Assembly: GCF_937967675.1 (NCBI RefSeq)
Contig: NZ_CALBSN010000012.1
Location: forward strand, 1 to 12,595
Reading direction: 5' to 3'
Length of the DNA: 12,595 bases
Source: an uncultured Flavobacterium sp.
GTDB lineage: Bacteria > Bacteroidota > Bacteroidia > Flavobacteriales > Flavobacteriaceae
The translations under genes were made by a program, and so were the position numbers. Below are positions 1 to 6,103 of the stretch, piece after piece (position 1 is the stretch's first letter; each line of letters opens with the position of its first letter). Below the pieces are notes generated by a model. That model made no database searches, was not told where the DNA came from, and saw only the letters and a program-made list of their open reading frames with translations.

Positions 1-200
1 AAAATTACTTGACTTATTTTATGAAAATCGATAATGTTAAGTTTAAAAATAAAGTACTACCAGGCGATACCTTATTCTTTAAATGTGATTTGTTATCACC
101 AATCAGAAGAGGTATTTGTCATATGCAAGCGTATGCCTATGCAAATGGTAAATTAGTTACAGAAGCCGAATTAATGGCGCAAATAGTTAAAGTGAAATAG
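1..200 (+). CDS. lpxC-fabZ: Bifunctional LpxC-FabZ, C-terminal end only (partial at left edge)
   Basis: Open frame entering from the left edge (first full codon at base 3) and ending with TAG at 198-200; about 65 residues are visible. The segment around VLPGDTLFFKCDL and RRGICHMQAYAYANGKLVTE matches the end of the hot-dog fold of 3-hydroxyacyl-ACP dehydratase (FabZ). In Bacteroidetes this domain is usually fused behind LpxC, the zinc deacetylase that commits the pathway to lipid A, and the lpxA gene 88 bases downstream fits that arrangement. FabZ dehydrates 3-hydroxyacyl-ACP in fatty acid elongation, drawing on the same acyl pool that LpxA uses. The FabZ catalytic His/Glu and the whole LpxC part lie outside the window, so the fusion is inferred from context. 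A stand-alone FabZ cannot be excluded. An internal TTG or ATG near base 9-21 is not a true start. Confidence 0.85.
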   Translation, partial: NYLTYFMKIDNVKFKNKVLPGDTLFFKCDLLSPIRRGICHMQAYAYANGKLVTEAELMAQIVKVK

Positions 201-250
201 TAAAAACAAAGCAATTAGAATTTAGAATTAGTTAAAATTACATAAAAGAC

Positions 251-278
251 TAATCACTAATCACTAATTACTAATAAC
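251..278 (+). repeat. Tandem heptamer array in the lpxA leader
   Basis: Four consecutive 7-base units, TAATCAC, TAATCAC, TAATTAC and TAATAAC, followed by a decayed TAAAAGA, end ten bases before the lpxA ATG. The rest of the 88-base gap after lpxC-fabZ is AT-rich with no recognisable promoter box or terminator. The units contain TAA stops in some frames, so this is not coding. Whether copy number matters for expression is unknown. Confidence 0.75.
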
Positions 279-288
279 TAAAAGATAT

Positions 289-1074
289 ATGAATCAACCA
301 TTAGCTTATGTGCACCCAGGTGCCAAAATAGCAAGAAACGTAGTAATTGATCCTTTTACTACTATTCATAACAATGTTGAAATAGGAGAAGGAACTTGGA
401 TTGGTTCAAATGTAACCATAATGGAAGGGGCACGTATTGGTAAAAATTGCAATATTTTTCCAGGAGCTGTAATCTCAGCGGTTCCACAAGATTTAAAATT
501 TGGTGGTGAAGACTCATTAGCTGTTATTGGCGATAATACAACTGTAAGAGAATGTGTAACAATTAATAGAGGAACAGTAGCCTCAGGTCAAACGGTAATT
601 GGTAAAAATTGTTTGATTATGGCAACTGCTCACATTGCACATGATTGTCATATTGGTGATAATGCAATTATCGTAAATGGTGTTGCTTTAGCTGGACACG
701 TTACGGTTGGTAATTTTGCTATCATAGGAGGTTTAGCAGCAGTACACCAATTTATTTCTATTGGAGACCATGCTATGATTTCTGGCGGTTCTTTGGTTCG
801 TAAAGATGTTCCTCCTTACACAAAAGCTGCAAAAGAACCACTTTCATATGTAGGAATCAATTCTGTTGGTTTAAGAAGAAGAGGTTTTACAACTGAAAAA
901 ATTAGAGAGATTCAGGATATATATAGAATTTTATATCAAAAAAACTACAATACTTCTCAAGCAGTAAGTATTATTGAAGCTGAAATGGAGGCAACTCCAG
1001 AACGCGATGAAATTCTAGATTTCATCAAAAATTCTTCTCGAGGAATCATGAAAGGTTATACAAGTTCAATTTAA
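289..1074 (+). CDS. lpxA: Acyl-ACP--UDP-N-acetylglucosamine O-acyltransferase (LpxA)
   Basis: Cytoplasmic trimeric enzyme that moves a 3-hydroxyacyl chain from acyl carrier protein to the 3-OH of UDP-GlcNAc, the first step of lipid A synthesis. The 261-residue length matches the family (E. coli 262). Residues 1-190 form left-handed beta-helix hexapeptide repeats, and the helical C-terminal part follows from about 195. The family's histidines are all present with a constant offset of seven from E. coli as I recall it: H115, the catalytic H118 in AHIAHDC, H137 in LAGH and H153 in VHQF. Gly166 aligns with E. coli Gly173 of the acyl-length ruler, which would allow a long acyl chain; this is inference from a remembered alignment. 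It lies between lpxC-fabZ and efp on the same strand and is probably co-transcribed. The ATG follows an A-rich leader without a Shine-Dalgarno site, as is usual for this phylum. Confidence 0.97.
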   Translation: MNQPLAYVHPGAKIARNVVIDPFTTIHNNVEIGEGTWIGSNVTIMEGARIGKNCNIFPGAVISAVPQDLKFGGEDSLAVIGDNTTVRECVTINRGTVASGQTVIGKNCLIMATAHIAHDCHIGDNAIIVNGVALAGHVTVGNFAIIGGLAAVHQFISIGDHAMISGGSLVRKDVPPYTKAAKEPLSYVGINSVGLRRRGFTTEKIREIQDIYRILYQKNYNTSQAVSIIEAEMEATPERDEILDFIKNSSRGIMKGYTSSI

Positions 1075-1113
1075 GATTTAAAAATTAGTTAATAAACATC
1101 AAATACAAACAAA

Positions 1114-1680
1114 ATGGCAAGTACATCAGATATTAGAAACGGATTATGTATCAAATACAATAACGATATTTATAAAATCATCGAGTTTCTTCACGTTAAA
1201 CCAGGTAAAGGACCAGCTTTCGTAAGAACAAAATTAAAATCGTTAACAAACGGAAAAGTATTAGATAACACATTTTCTGCTGGACACAAAATTGATGAAG
1301 TACGTGTTGAAACACATACATTTCAATATTTATATGCTGAAGGGGATCAATTTCACTTCATGAATAACGAATCATTTGAGCAAATTACATTAGACAAAAA
1401 AGTATTAGATGCTCCAGATTTATTAAAAGAAGGAACTAATGTAATGATTCAAATCAACGCTGAAACAGAAGCGCCTTTATCAGTAGATATGCCAGCTTCT
1501 ATCGTTTTAGAAGTGACTTATGCTGAGCCAGGAGTTAAAGGAAATACAGCTACTAATGCTACAAAACCTGCAACTGTTGAAACAGGAGCTACAGTAAACG
1601 TTCCGTTGTTTATCAATGAAGGTGATAAAATCAAAATTGATACAGCAACTGGAAACTACATGGAAAGAGTAAAAGAATAA
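1114..1680 (+). CDS. efp: Translation elongation factor P (EF-P)
   Basis: EF-P binds between the P and E sites of ribosomes stalled at proline runs and promotes peptide-bond formation. The 188-residue length is typical. Domain I (about 1-65) carries the tip loop HVKPGKGPAF, with Lys32 at the position that is post-translationally modified in many bacteria. Which modification occurs here cannot be told from the window. The OB-fold domains II and III follow. A TNATKPATVETGATVNVPLF stretch and the closing DKIKIDTATGNYMERV segment are characteristic of the C-terminal signature. The gene starts 39 bases after lpxA with no -7 box in the gap, so it is probably read from the lpx transcript. A strong hairpin terminator begins 16 bases after its stop codon, marking a likely end of the lpxC-lpxA-efp unit. 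Confidence 0.97.
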   Translation: MASTSDIRNGLCIKYNNDIYKIIEFLHVKPGKGPAFVRTKLKSLTNGKVLDNTFSAGHKIDEVRVETHTFQYLYAEGDQFHFMNNESFEQITLDKKVLDAPDLLKEGTNVMIQINAETEAPLSVDMPASIVLEVTYAEPGVKGNTATNATKPATVETGATVNVPLFINEGDKIKIDTATGNYMERVKE

Positions 1681-1696
1681 TTAAAAGTAAAAAGTG

Positions 1697-1738
1697 AAGA
1701 GTAATTAGTAATTAACCAAAGAACTAATTACTCTTTTT
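1697..1738 (+). terminator. Intrinsic terminator after efp
   Basis: Perfect 13-bp stem, AAGAGTAATTAGT at 1697-1709 pairing with ACTAATTACTCTT at 1723-1735, with a 13-base loop, running into a five-T tract (1734-1738). It lies just after the efp stop. The stem is AT-rich, so it may be leaky; no clear TAnnTTTG box is seen between it and the LpxD-like gene, which may therefore depend on read-through. Confidence 0.8.
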
Positions 1739-1779
1739 ATTTTACTTATCACTAATTGCTATCCATTAATCAATATTAA

Positions 1780-2721
1780 ATGAAATTTCCAAAAGTTTAT
1801 CCTCTAAAAGATATTGCCCAAATTATCAATTGTAATTTTGTGGGTGATGCTGATTTTCCTGTTCACGGTATGAATGAAATTCATGTGGTGGAGCCAGGAG
1901 ATATTGTATTTGTAGATCATCCTAAATATTATGACAAAGCACTTCAATCGGCTGCAACTATTATTTTAATTAATAAAGAAGTGGCATGTCCAGAAGGAAA
2001 AGCGTTGTTGATTTCTGATGATCCTTTTAGAGATTTTAATAAACTTACGAAACATTTCAGACCTTTTCAAGCATCAAATAGTGCTATTTCTGATTCTGCT
2101 AAAATAGGAGAAGGAACGGTTATTCAACCCAATTGTTTCATTGGACACAATGTTCAAATTGGTAAAAATTGTTTGATTCATGCCAATGTTACGATTTACG
2201 ATAACACCGTAATTGGTGATAACGTAATGATTCATGCCGGAACCATTTTAGGAGCTGATGCTTTCTATTATAAAAAACGTCCAGAAGGTTTTGACCAATT
2301 GTTATCAGGTGGGCGAGTAGTTATTGAAGATAATGTGGGAATAGGAGCTTTATGTACGATTGATAAAGGAGTTACAGGCGATACTACTATTGGAGCTGGA
2401 ACTAAAATAGACAATCAAGTGCATGTAGGTCACGATACTGTAATTGGTAAAAAATGTTTGATTGCTTCACAAACTGGAATTGCAGGTTGTGTGGTTATCG
2501 AAGATGAAGTTACCCTTTGGGGACAAGTTGGAACTACAAGCGGAGTTACTATTGGTTCAAAAGCTGTTGTTATGGGACAAACCGGAGTTACCAAATCAAT
2601 TGAAGGAGGAAAAACATATTTTGGAACTCCAATTGAAGAATCTCGTGAGAAATTAAAACAATTGGCCAACGTAAAACGTATTCCAGAAATTATTGAAAAA
2701 TTAAAACAAAATGACAAATAA
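1780..2721 (+). CDS. LpxD-family UDP-3-O-acylglucosamine N-acyltransferase (probable second paralogue)
   Basis: Hexapeptide-repeat acyltransferase of 313 residues. An N-terminal LpxD-type nucleotide-binding domain (about 1-95) includes EPGDIVFVDHPKYY, where F44 and Y50 sit where LpxD stacks on uracil. A long left-handed beta-helix follows (about 100-275), then a short helical tail rich in Lys and Glu. The catalytic histidine appears to be H218 in NQVHVGHDTVIG. LpxD adds a second 3-hydroxyacyl chain to the amino group of the lipid A precursor. This copy is atypical: the loop after the helix reads ADAFYYKKRPEGFDQ instead of the usual DGFG pattern, and a second histidine of E. coli LpxD (His276) aligns with V256. 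From knowledge of Flavobacteria, the canonical lpxD usually lies upstream of lpxC, outside this window, so this is probably a paralogue. The exact acceptor is uncertain, and no symbol is given for that reason. Confidence 0.85.
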   Translation: MKFPKVYPLKDIAQIINCNFVGDADFPVHGMNEIHVVEPGDIVFVDHPKYYDKALQSAATIILINKEVACPEGKALLISDDPFRDFNKLTKHFRPFQASNSAISDSAKIGEGTVIQPNCFIGHNVQIGKNCLIHANVTIYDNTVIGDNVMIHAGTILGADAFYYKKRPEGFDQLLSGGRVVIEDNVGIGALCTIDKGVTGDTTIGAGTKIDNQVHVGHDTVIGKKCLIASQTGIAGCVVIEDEVTLWGQVGTTSGVTIGSKAVVMGQTGVTKSIEGGKTYFGTPIEESREKLKQLANVKRIPEIIEKLKQNDK

Positions 2722-3073
2722 AGAAAAAATCGAATTTTTGTATAAAGAAGACGGTATTCGAAATGAAGTTTTTTTAAATGAACTTTTACAAGATGATTTT
2801 GTTTTAGATTGGGATAGTTCTCAAGGTAATGTTAAGATGAATAAACAGGATATTGTTAATCTAGCAAATGAGCTGAAACAAAATTATGTTGATTCTTATA
2901 TGGAAATTTCACATATTATCGAGGAAAACAATCAATTTGTAGTGAAATACAATCATAAAGTTACTACTATAGAAAATCCAAAAGAGTTTATTCTTATTGC
3001 AAAATTTGTTGTTATTTGGGAATTTGACGGCAATAAAATTGTAAAAGGATACCAAATTAGCAAACCTAACTAA
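2711..3073 (+). CDS. Small NTF2/SnoaL-like protein of unknown function
   Basis: A 120-residue soluble protein with no signal peptide, membrane helix or cysteine. An N-terminal helical stretch (KIEFLYKEDGIRNEVFLNEL), a middle helix (DIVNLANELKQNYVDSYMEI) and four strands in the second half (ENNQFVVKYNHKVTT, FILIAKFVVIWEFDGNKIVKGYQIS) give the order expected of the NTF2-like cone fold, and the WEFDGNKIVKGYQ ending is typical of SnoaL-like members. Many such proteins are small-molecule binding pockets or isomerases, but no catalytic residue can be assigned, so function is open. Its ATG lies 11 bases inside the LpxD-like gene in another frame, indicating translational coupling in one transcript. 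It could be a partner of that acyltransferase or merely a co-transcribed passenger. Confidence 0.85.
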   Translation: MTNKEKIEFLYKEDGIRNEVFLNELLQDDFVLDWDSSQGNVKMNKQDIVNLANELKQNYVDSYMEISHIIEENNQFVVKYNHKVTTIENPKEFILIAKFVVIWEFDGNKIVKGYQISKPN

Positions 3074-3114
3074 AAAAATACTATTAAAATTTCGTGATTA
3101 ATTGGTAAAAAACT

Positions 3115-3122
3115 TACTTTTG
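3115..3122 (+). promoter_or_regulatory. Candidate -7 box for sucD
   Basis: TACTTTTG fits the Bacteroidetes -7 consensus TAnnTTTG and lies 35 bases before the sucD ATG, predicting a leader of roughly 30 bases. A TTG sits only 10 bases upstream (3102-3104), closer than the usual 17-23, so the -33 element is not convincing. Confidence 0.55.
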
Positions 3123-3157
3123 CATCACAAATTTAAAAAAAATTTAATTCATATATC

Positions 3158-4030
3158 ATGAGCGTTTTAGTAAATAAAAATTCAAAAATAATTGTTCAAG
3201 GATTTACAGGTAGCGAAGGAACTTTCCACGCTTCACAAATGATTGAATACGGAACAAATGTTGTAGGTGGTGTAACTCCAGGAAAAGGAGGAACTATGCA
3301 TTTAGACCGTCCTGTTTTCAACACAGTTAAAGATGCTGTTGAAAAAGCAGGAGCAGATACTTCAATTATCTTCGTTCCGCCTGCATTTGCTGCGGATGCA
3401 ATTATGGAAGCTGCTGAGGCTGGTATCAAAGTAATCATTTGTATTACTGAAGGTATTCCAGTTGCAGATATGATTAAAGCGTATGATTATATTAAAGGAA
3501 AAGATTGCCGTTTAGTTGGTCCTAACTGTCCTGGTGTAATTACTCCAGAAGAAGCTAAAGTAGGTATTATGCCTGGTTTCGTTTTCAAAAAAGGAACAGT
3601 TGGTATCGTATCTAAATCAGGTACTTTAACATATGAAGCTGCTGACCAAGTTGTAAAACAAGGTTTAGGAATTACTACAGCTATCGGAATTGGTGGTGAC
3701 CCAATTATTGGAACAACTACTAAAGAAGCGGTTGAATTATTAATGAATGACCCAGAAACTGAAATTATCATCATGATTGGTGAAATCGGAGGTCAATTAG
3801 AAGCTGATGCTGCTCGTTGGATTAAAGCTGATGGTAACCGTAAACCAGTTGTTGGATTCATCGCTGGAGAAACGGCTCCAAAAGGAAGAACAATGGGTCA
3901 CGCAGGTGCAATCGTAGGTGGTGCTGATGATACAGCAGAAGCTAAAAAACGTATCATGAGAGAAAACGGAATTCATGTTGTAGATTCTCCAGCTGAAATT
4001 GGTAAAAAAGTAAAAGAAGTTTTAGGATAA
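3158..4030 (+). CDS. sucD: Succinyl-CoA synthetase (ADP-forming) alpha subunit
   Basis: Alpha subunit of succinate-CoA ligase, which couples succinyl-CoA cleavage to ATP (or GTP) formation in the TCA cycle, in the cytoplasm as a complex with SucC. The 290-residue length is standard. The N-terminal CoA-binding Rossmann domain starts at KIIVQGFTGSEGTFH. The middle motif LVGPNCPGVITP and the phosphohistidine loop GRTMGHAGAIVGG, with active-site H248, are intact. sucC is not adjacent; the two subunits are commonly encoded apart in Flavobacteria, so this is not evidence of loss. It has its own -7 box and ends just before a long palindromic terminator, so it is probably monocistronic. The ATG choice is supported by family length and the conserved beginning. 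Confidence 0.98.
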   Translation: MSVLVNKNSKIIVQGFTGSEGTFHASQMIEYGTNVVGGVTPGKGGTMHLDRPVFNTVKDAVEKAGADTSIIFVPPAFAADAIMEAAEAGIKVIICITEGIPVADMIKAYDYIKGKDCRLVGPNCPGVITPEEAKVGIMPGFVFKKGTVGIVSKSGTLTYEAADQVVKQGLGITTAIGIGGDPIIGTTTKEAVELLMNDPETEIIIMIGEIGGQLEADAARWIKADGNRKPVVGFIAGETAPKGRTMGHAGAIVGGADDTAEAKKRIMRENGIHVVDSPAEIGKKVKEVLG

Positions 4031-4037
4031 GATATTA

Positions 4038-4093
4038 ATTATTTTAAAAAAAATACCTGACTAAATTTAGTCAGGTATTTTTTTTAAAATAAT
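4038..4093. terminator. Bidirectional terminator, perfect 56-bp palindrome
   Basis: Every base from 4038 to 4065 pairs with its mirror from 4066 to 4093. The GC-bearing core TACCTGACTA / TAGTCAGGTA is flanked by eight A residues on the left and eight T residues on the right, so it reads as a hairpin plus U-tract on both strands. It sits between the convergent stops of sucD (4030) and the outer-membrane gene (4095) and would end both transcripts. Confidence 0.92.
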
Positions 4094-4094
4094 A

Positions 4095-4592
4095 TTAATC
4101 AAATTTATATCTAATTCCTAATGCAATATCGGGTCCAAAACCATCTCTAAAATCAGAATAATCTCCACCAAAGTAAATTTCAGGTCTGAAATCTAACGAA
4201 AGTTGAATAGGAGCTTCACTAAAATTATATTCGATGCCTATGTCACCTGCAGCTAATATAAAACTACCATTATCTTTTACTCCAGAGTTATTGTAATTCC
4301 AACTACCTATACCTGCACCCGCACCAGCATACCAATTAAAACCTCCATCAATATTCCATACCCATTGATAAAGTCCCACTAATTTAAAAGCATCAACATC
4401 TTTACTGTTTCTCCATCCTAAATCAAATTCTAAACGATTATTAGAACCAATACCTCTTTGATAAGAAATTTCGCCTCCAAATCCATCATTATCACCTAAA
4501 CGTAATCCTAACGCATTTTTTGAAATATCCTGCGCTTGGGTGCTAAATGCTAATCCTAGTAGCATAAAAGCAGATAAAATAACTTTTTTCAT
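4095..4592 (-). CDS. Small outer-membrane beta-barrel protein, function unknown
   Basis: Predicted 165-residue exported protein. The start is set at the ATG complementary to 4590-4592, because MKKVILSAFMLLGLAFSTQA is a textbook Sec signal peptide with cleavage before or after Gln21. A frame extending 38 codons further upstream would bury this signal and overlap the promoter. The mature part alternates aromatic and glycine-rich strands (GFGGEISYQRG, RLEFDLGWRNS, GGFNWYAGAGAGIGSWNY, IQLSLDFRPEIYFGG) and closes with DIALGIRYKFD, an amphipathic last strand with an aromatic next to the end, as in eight-stranded OmpA/OmpX-type barrels. It could be a structural barrel, adhesin or small porin; nothing fixes the role. 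It has a private promoter region and shares a terminator with sucD, so it appears monocistronic. Confidence 0.85.
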   Translation of the reverse strand: MKKVILSAFMLLGLAFSTQAQDISKNALGLRLGDNDGFGGEISYQRGIGSNNRLEFDLGWRNSKDVDAFKLVGLYQWVWNIDGGFNWYAGAGAGIGSWNYNNSGVKDNGSFILAAGDIGIEYNFSEAPIQLSLDFRPEIYFGGDYSDFRDGFGPDIALGIRYKFD

Positions 4593-4600
4593 AATAATAA

Positions 4601-4634
4601 AAATTTTTACAAATATAGCTAAATTTTTACAAAT
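4601..4634. repeat. Direct repeat pair over the outer-membrane gene promoter
   Basis: A 14-base sequence, AAATTTTTACAAAT, occurs at 4601-4614 and again at 4621-4634, exactly 20 bases apart or about two helical turns. The first copy overlaps the candidate -7 box. Such in-phase spacing suits a dimeric regulator, but the sequence is AT-rich and could be a chance duplication. Confidence 0.6.
4610..4617 (-). promoter_or_regulatory. Candidate -7 box for the outer-membrane barrel gene
   Basis: On the minus strand TATATTTG fits TAnnTTTG and ends 18 bases before the ATG, implying a very short leader. The only nearby upstream TTG (minus strand, at 4630-4632) is 12 bases away, shorter than usual. Confidence 0.5.
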
Positions 4635-4773
4635 TTCATGCCGTTTTTGTTTTACAGGCACAAATACACTAATAATATAATTCAATAAAGATATTATGTC
4701 TACCAAAATTACAATATTTTATTTTTTATTGTTCTATCACTATCAAGCATGATAAAGAAAATTAAAATATCAT

Positions 4774-4781
4774 TACATTTG
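4774..4781 (+). promoter_or_regulatory. Candidate -7 box for aroC
   Basis: TACATTTG fits TAnnTTTG and lies 29 bases before the aroC ATG. No TTG is found 17-23 bases upstream. The remainder of the 218-base divergent gap with the barrel gene is AT-rich, and I see no other element in it apart from the direct repeat listed separately. Confidence 0.5.
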
Positions 4782-4810
4782 TTATTCGAATAAATAATTT
4801 ATCAATACAA

Positions 4811-5872
4811 ATGGCAGGAAATACTTTTGGAAAATTATTACAACTAACCACTTTTGGAGAATCTCACGGAGAAGCATTAGGGGGAATTTTGGATGGATGT
4901 CCTGCAGGAATTACTTTAAATCTTGAGTTTATTAAACAAGAGATGCAAAGAAGAAAACCAGGTCAATCTGCAATTGTTACCCAACGAAAAGAAGAGGATG
5001 ATGTCCAAATATTATCTGGGATTTTTGAAGGAAAAACTACTGGCACTCCAATAGGATTTCTAATTTCAAACACCAATCAAAAGTCAGATGATTATTCACA
5101 TATTAAAGACTCATATCGACCAAGCCACGCGGATTATGTTTACAAACAAAAATACGGGATTCGCGATTATCGTGGTGGAGGACGAAGTTCTGCTAGAGAA
5201 ACAGTTAGTAGAGTAGTAGGTGGTGCTATTGCAAAGCAAATAATTCCAGAAATCAAAATTAATGCATTTGTTTCTTCTGTTGGTGAAATTTTTATTGACA
5301 AACCTTACCAAGATTTAGATTTCACAAAAATTGAAACTAATGTGGTTCGTTGTCCAGATGAAATCACTGCTGAAAAAATGGAAAGTTACATTAAAACTAT
5401 AAAAAAACAAGGTGATACAGTTGGAGGAACTATTACTTGTGTAATACAAAATGTTCCAATTGGCTTAGGAGAACCTGTTTTTGATAAATTGCATGCCGAA
5501 TTAGGAAAAGCTATGTTATCAATTAATGCAGTAAAAGGATTTGAATTTGGAAGTGGTTTTTGTGGCGCTAAAATGAAAGGTAGTGAACACAATGATTCTT
5601 TTAATCCAGATGGAACTACAAAAAGTAATTTATCAGGAGGAATACAAGGTGGTATTTCAAACGGAATGGATATTTATTTTAGAGTTGCCTTTAAACCTGT
5701 GGCAACTTTATTACAAGTCCAAGAAGTATTAACTAATGAAGGTGAAATTATTGAACAAAAAGGAAAAGGGCGCCATGATCCATGTGTCGTTCCAAGAGCA
5801 GTTCCTATTGTAGAAGCTATGGCCGCTTTAGTTATTGCAGATTACTATTTACAAAACAAAGTATATTTATAA
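4811..5872 (+). CDS. aroC: Chorismate synthase
   Basis: Cytoplasmic FMN-dependent enzyme that converts 5-enolpyruvylshikimate 3-phosphate to chorismate, the last shared step to aromatic amino acids, folate and quinones. The 353-residue length is typical of the bacterial form. Family signatures are complete: GNTFGKLLQLTTFGESHG at the N-terminus with H19, RRKPGQS near 47-53, RPSHADY with H106, GGGRSSARETVSRVVGGAIA at 122-141, and GRHDPCVVPRAVPIVEAMAA near the C-terminus. No other aro gene is adjacent. It has its own candidate promoter and a strong terminator immediately after the stop, so it is likely a single-gene unit. The ATG follows an A-rich leader and gives the canonical beginning. Confidence 0.98.
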   Translation: MAGNTFGKLLQLTTFGESHGEALGGILDGCPAGITLNLEFIKQEMQRRKPGQSAIVTQRKEEDDVQILSGIFEGKTTGTPIGFLISNTNQKSDDYSHIKDSYRPSHADYVYKQKYGIRDYRGGGRSSARETVSRVVGGAIAKQIIPEIKINAFVSSVGEIFIDKPYQDLDFTKIETNVVRCPDEITAEKMESYIKTIKKQGDTVGGTITCVIQNVPIGLGEPVFDKLHAELGKAMLSINAVKGFEFGSGFCGAKMKGSEHNDSFNPDGTTKSNLSGGIQGGISNGMDIYFRVAFKPVATLLQVQEVLTNEGEIIEQKGKGRHDPCVVPRAVPIVEAMAALVIADYYLQNKVYL

Positions 5873-5904
5873 AAAAAACGACCAAACTACTGGTCGTTTT
5901 TTTT
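5871..5904. terminator. Bidirectional terminator shared by aroC and the small minus-strand gene
   Basis: Perfect 14-bp stem: eight A then CGACCA at 5871-5884, loop AACTAC, then TGGTCG and eight T at 5891-5904. It works as hairpin plus U-tract on both strands. It starts inside the aroC stop codon and also contains the last codons of the small gene on the minus strand, including its TAG at 5887-5889. Confidence 0.9.
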
Positions 5905-6030
5905 CTTTTTATCACTATTCATCATTAACATAACAGCTCCAACTAAACCTAAGATTACTAATAAAAAAACAATGATCATTATAAAAGCTCCATTGCTGTG
6001 AGAATAAAGTGGTAATAATAAATTTGCCAT
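5887..6030 (-). CDS. 47-residue single-helix membrane protein, unknown
   Basis: Reading the minus strand from the ATG at 6030-6028 gives MANLLLPLYSHSNGAF, then one hydrophobic segment IMIIVFLLVILGLVGAVMLM (residues 17-36), and the charged tail MNSDKKKKNDQ before TAG. By the positive-inside rule the Lys tail should face the cytoplasm (N-out, C-in). A perfect -7 box lies 24 bases upstream and a terminator coincides with its 3' end, so the frame has its own transcription signals. It resembles the small hypothetical one-helix proteins common in Flavobacteria, but I recognise no named family. The four Lys codons and Asn-Asp are written by the T-tract and stem of the shared terminator, so the tail may be a by-product of that hairpin. 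It would be missed by gene callers with a length cut-off. Confidence 0.7.
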   Translation of the reverse strand: MANLLLPLYSHSNGAFIMIIVFLLVILGLVGAVMLMMNSDKKKKNDQ

Positions 6031-6053
6031 AATTATAAAGGTTAGAATTTATA

Positions 6054-6061
6054 CAAAAGTA
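6054..6061 (-). promoter_or_regulatory. Candidate -7 box for the 47-residue membrane protein
   Basis: On the minus strand TACTTTTG matches TAnnTTTG exactly and is identical to the box before sucD; the ATG follows after 23 intervening bases. No -33 TTG is seen at 17-23 bases. A perfect 12-base palindrome, TGATAATTATCA at 6085-6096, lies about where the -33 region should be and could be an operator or chance. Confidence 0.55.
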
Positions 6062-6103
6062 AACTTAACCATTTATTTATTACCTGATAATTATCATGTA
6101 AAT

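Noticed and set aside
251..278. Heptamer array considered as a CRISPR-like repeat
   Set aside because: Units are only seven bases, directly adjoining with no spacers, and no cas genes are present.
2430..2717. Minus-strand open frame of 95 codons opposite the LpxD-like gene
   Set aside because: Composition follows the opposite-strand hexapeptide repeats and no promoter or family feature is seen.
3158..4030. sucD without adjacent sucC considered as a sign of rearrangement
   Set aside because: The two subunits are commonly encoded apart in Flavobacteria, and the flanking signals look native.
4593..4706. 38-codon upstream extension of the outer-membrane barrel gene
   Set aside because: It would bury a textbook signal peptide, is poor in family-like sequence and covers the candidate -7 box.
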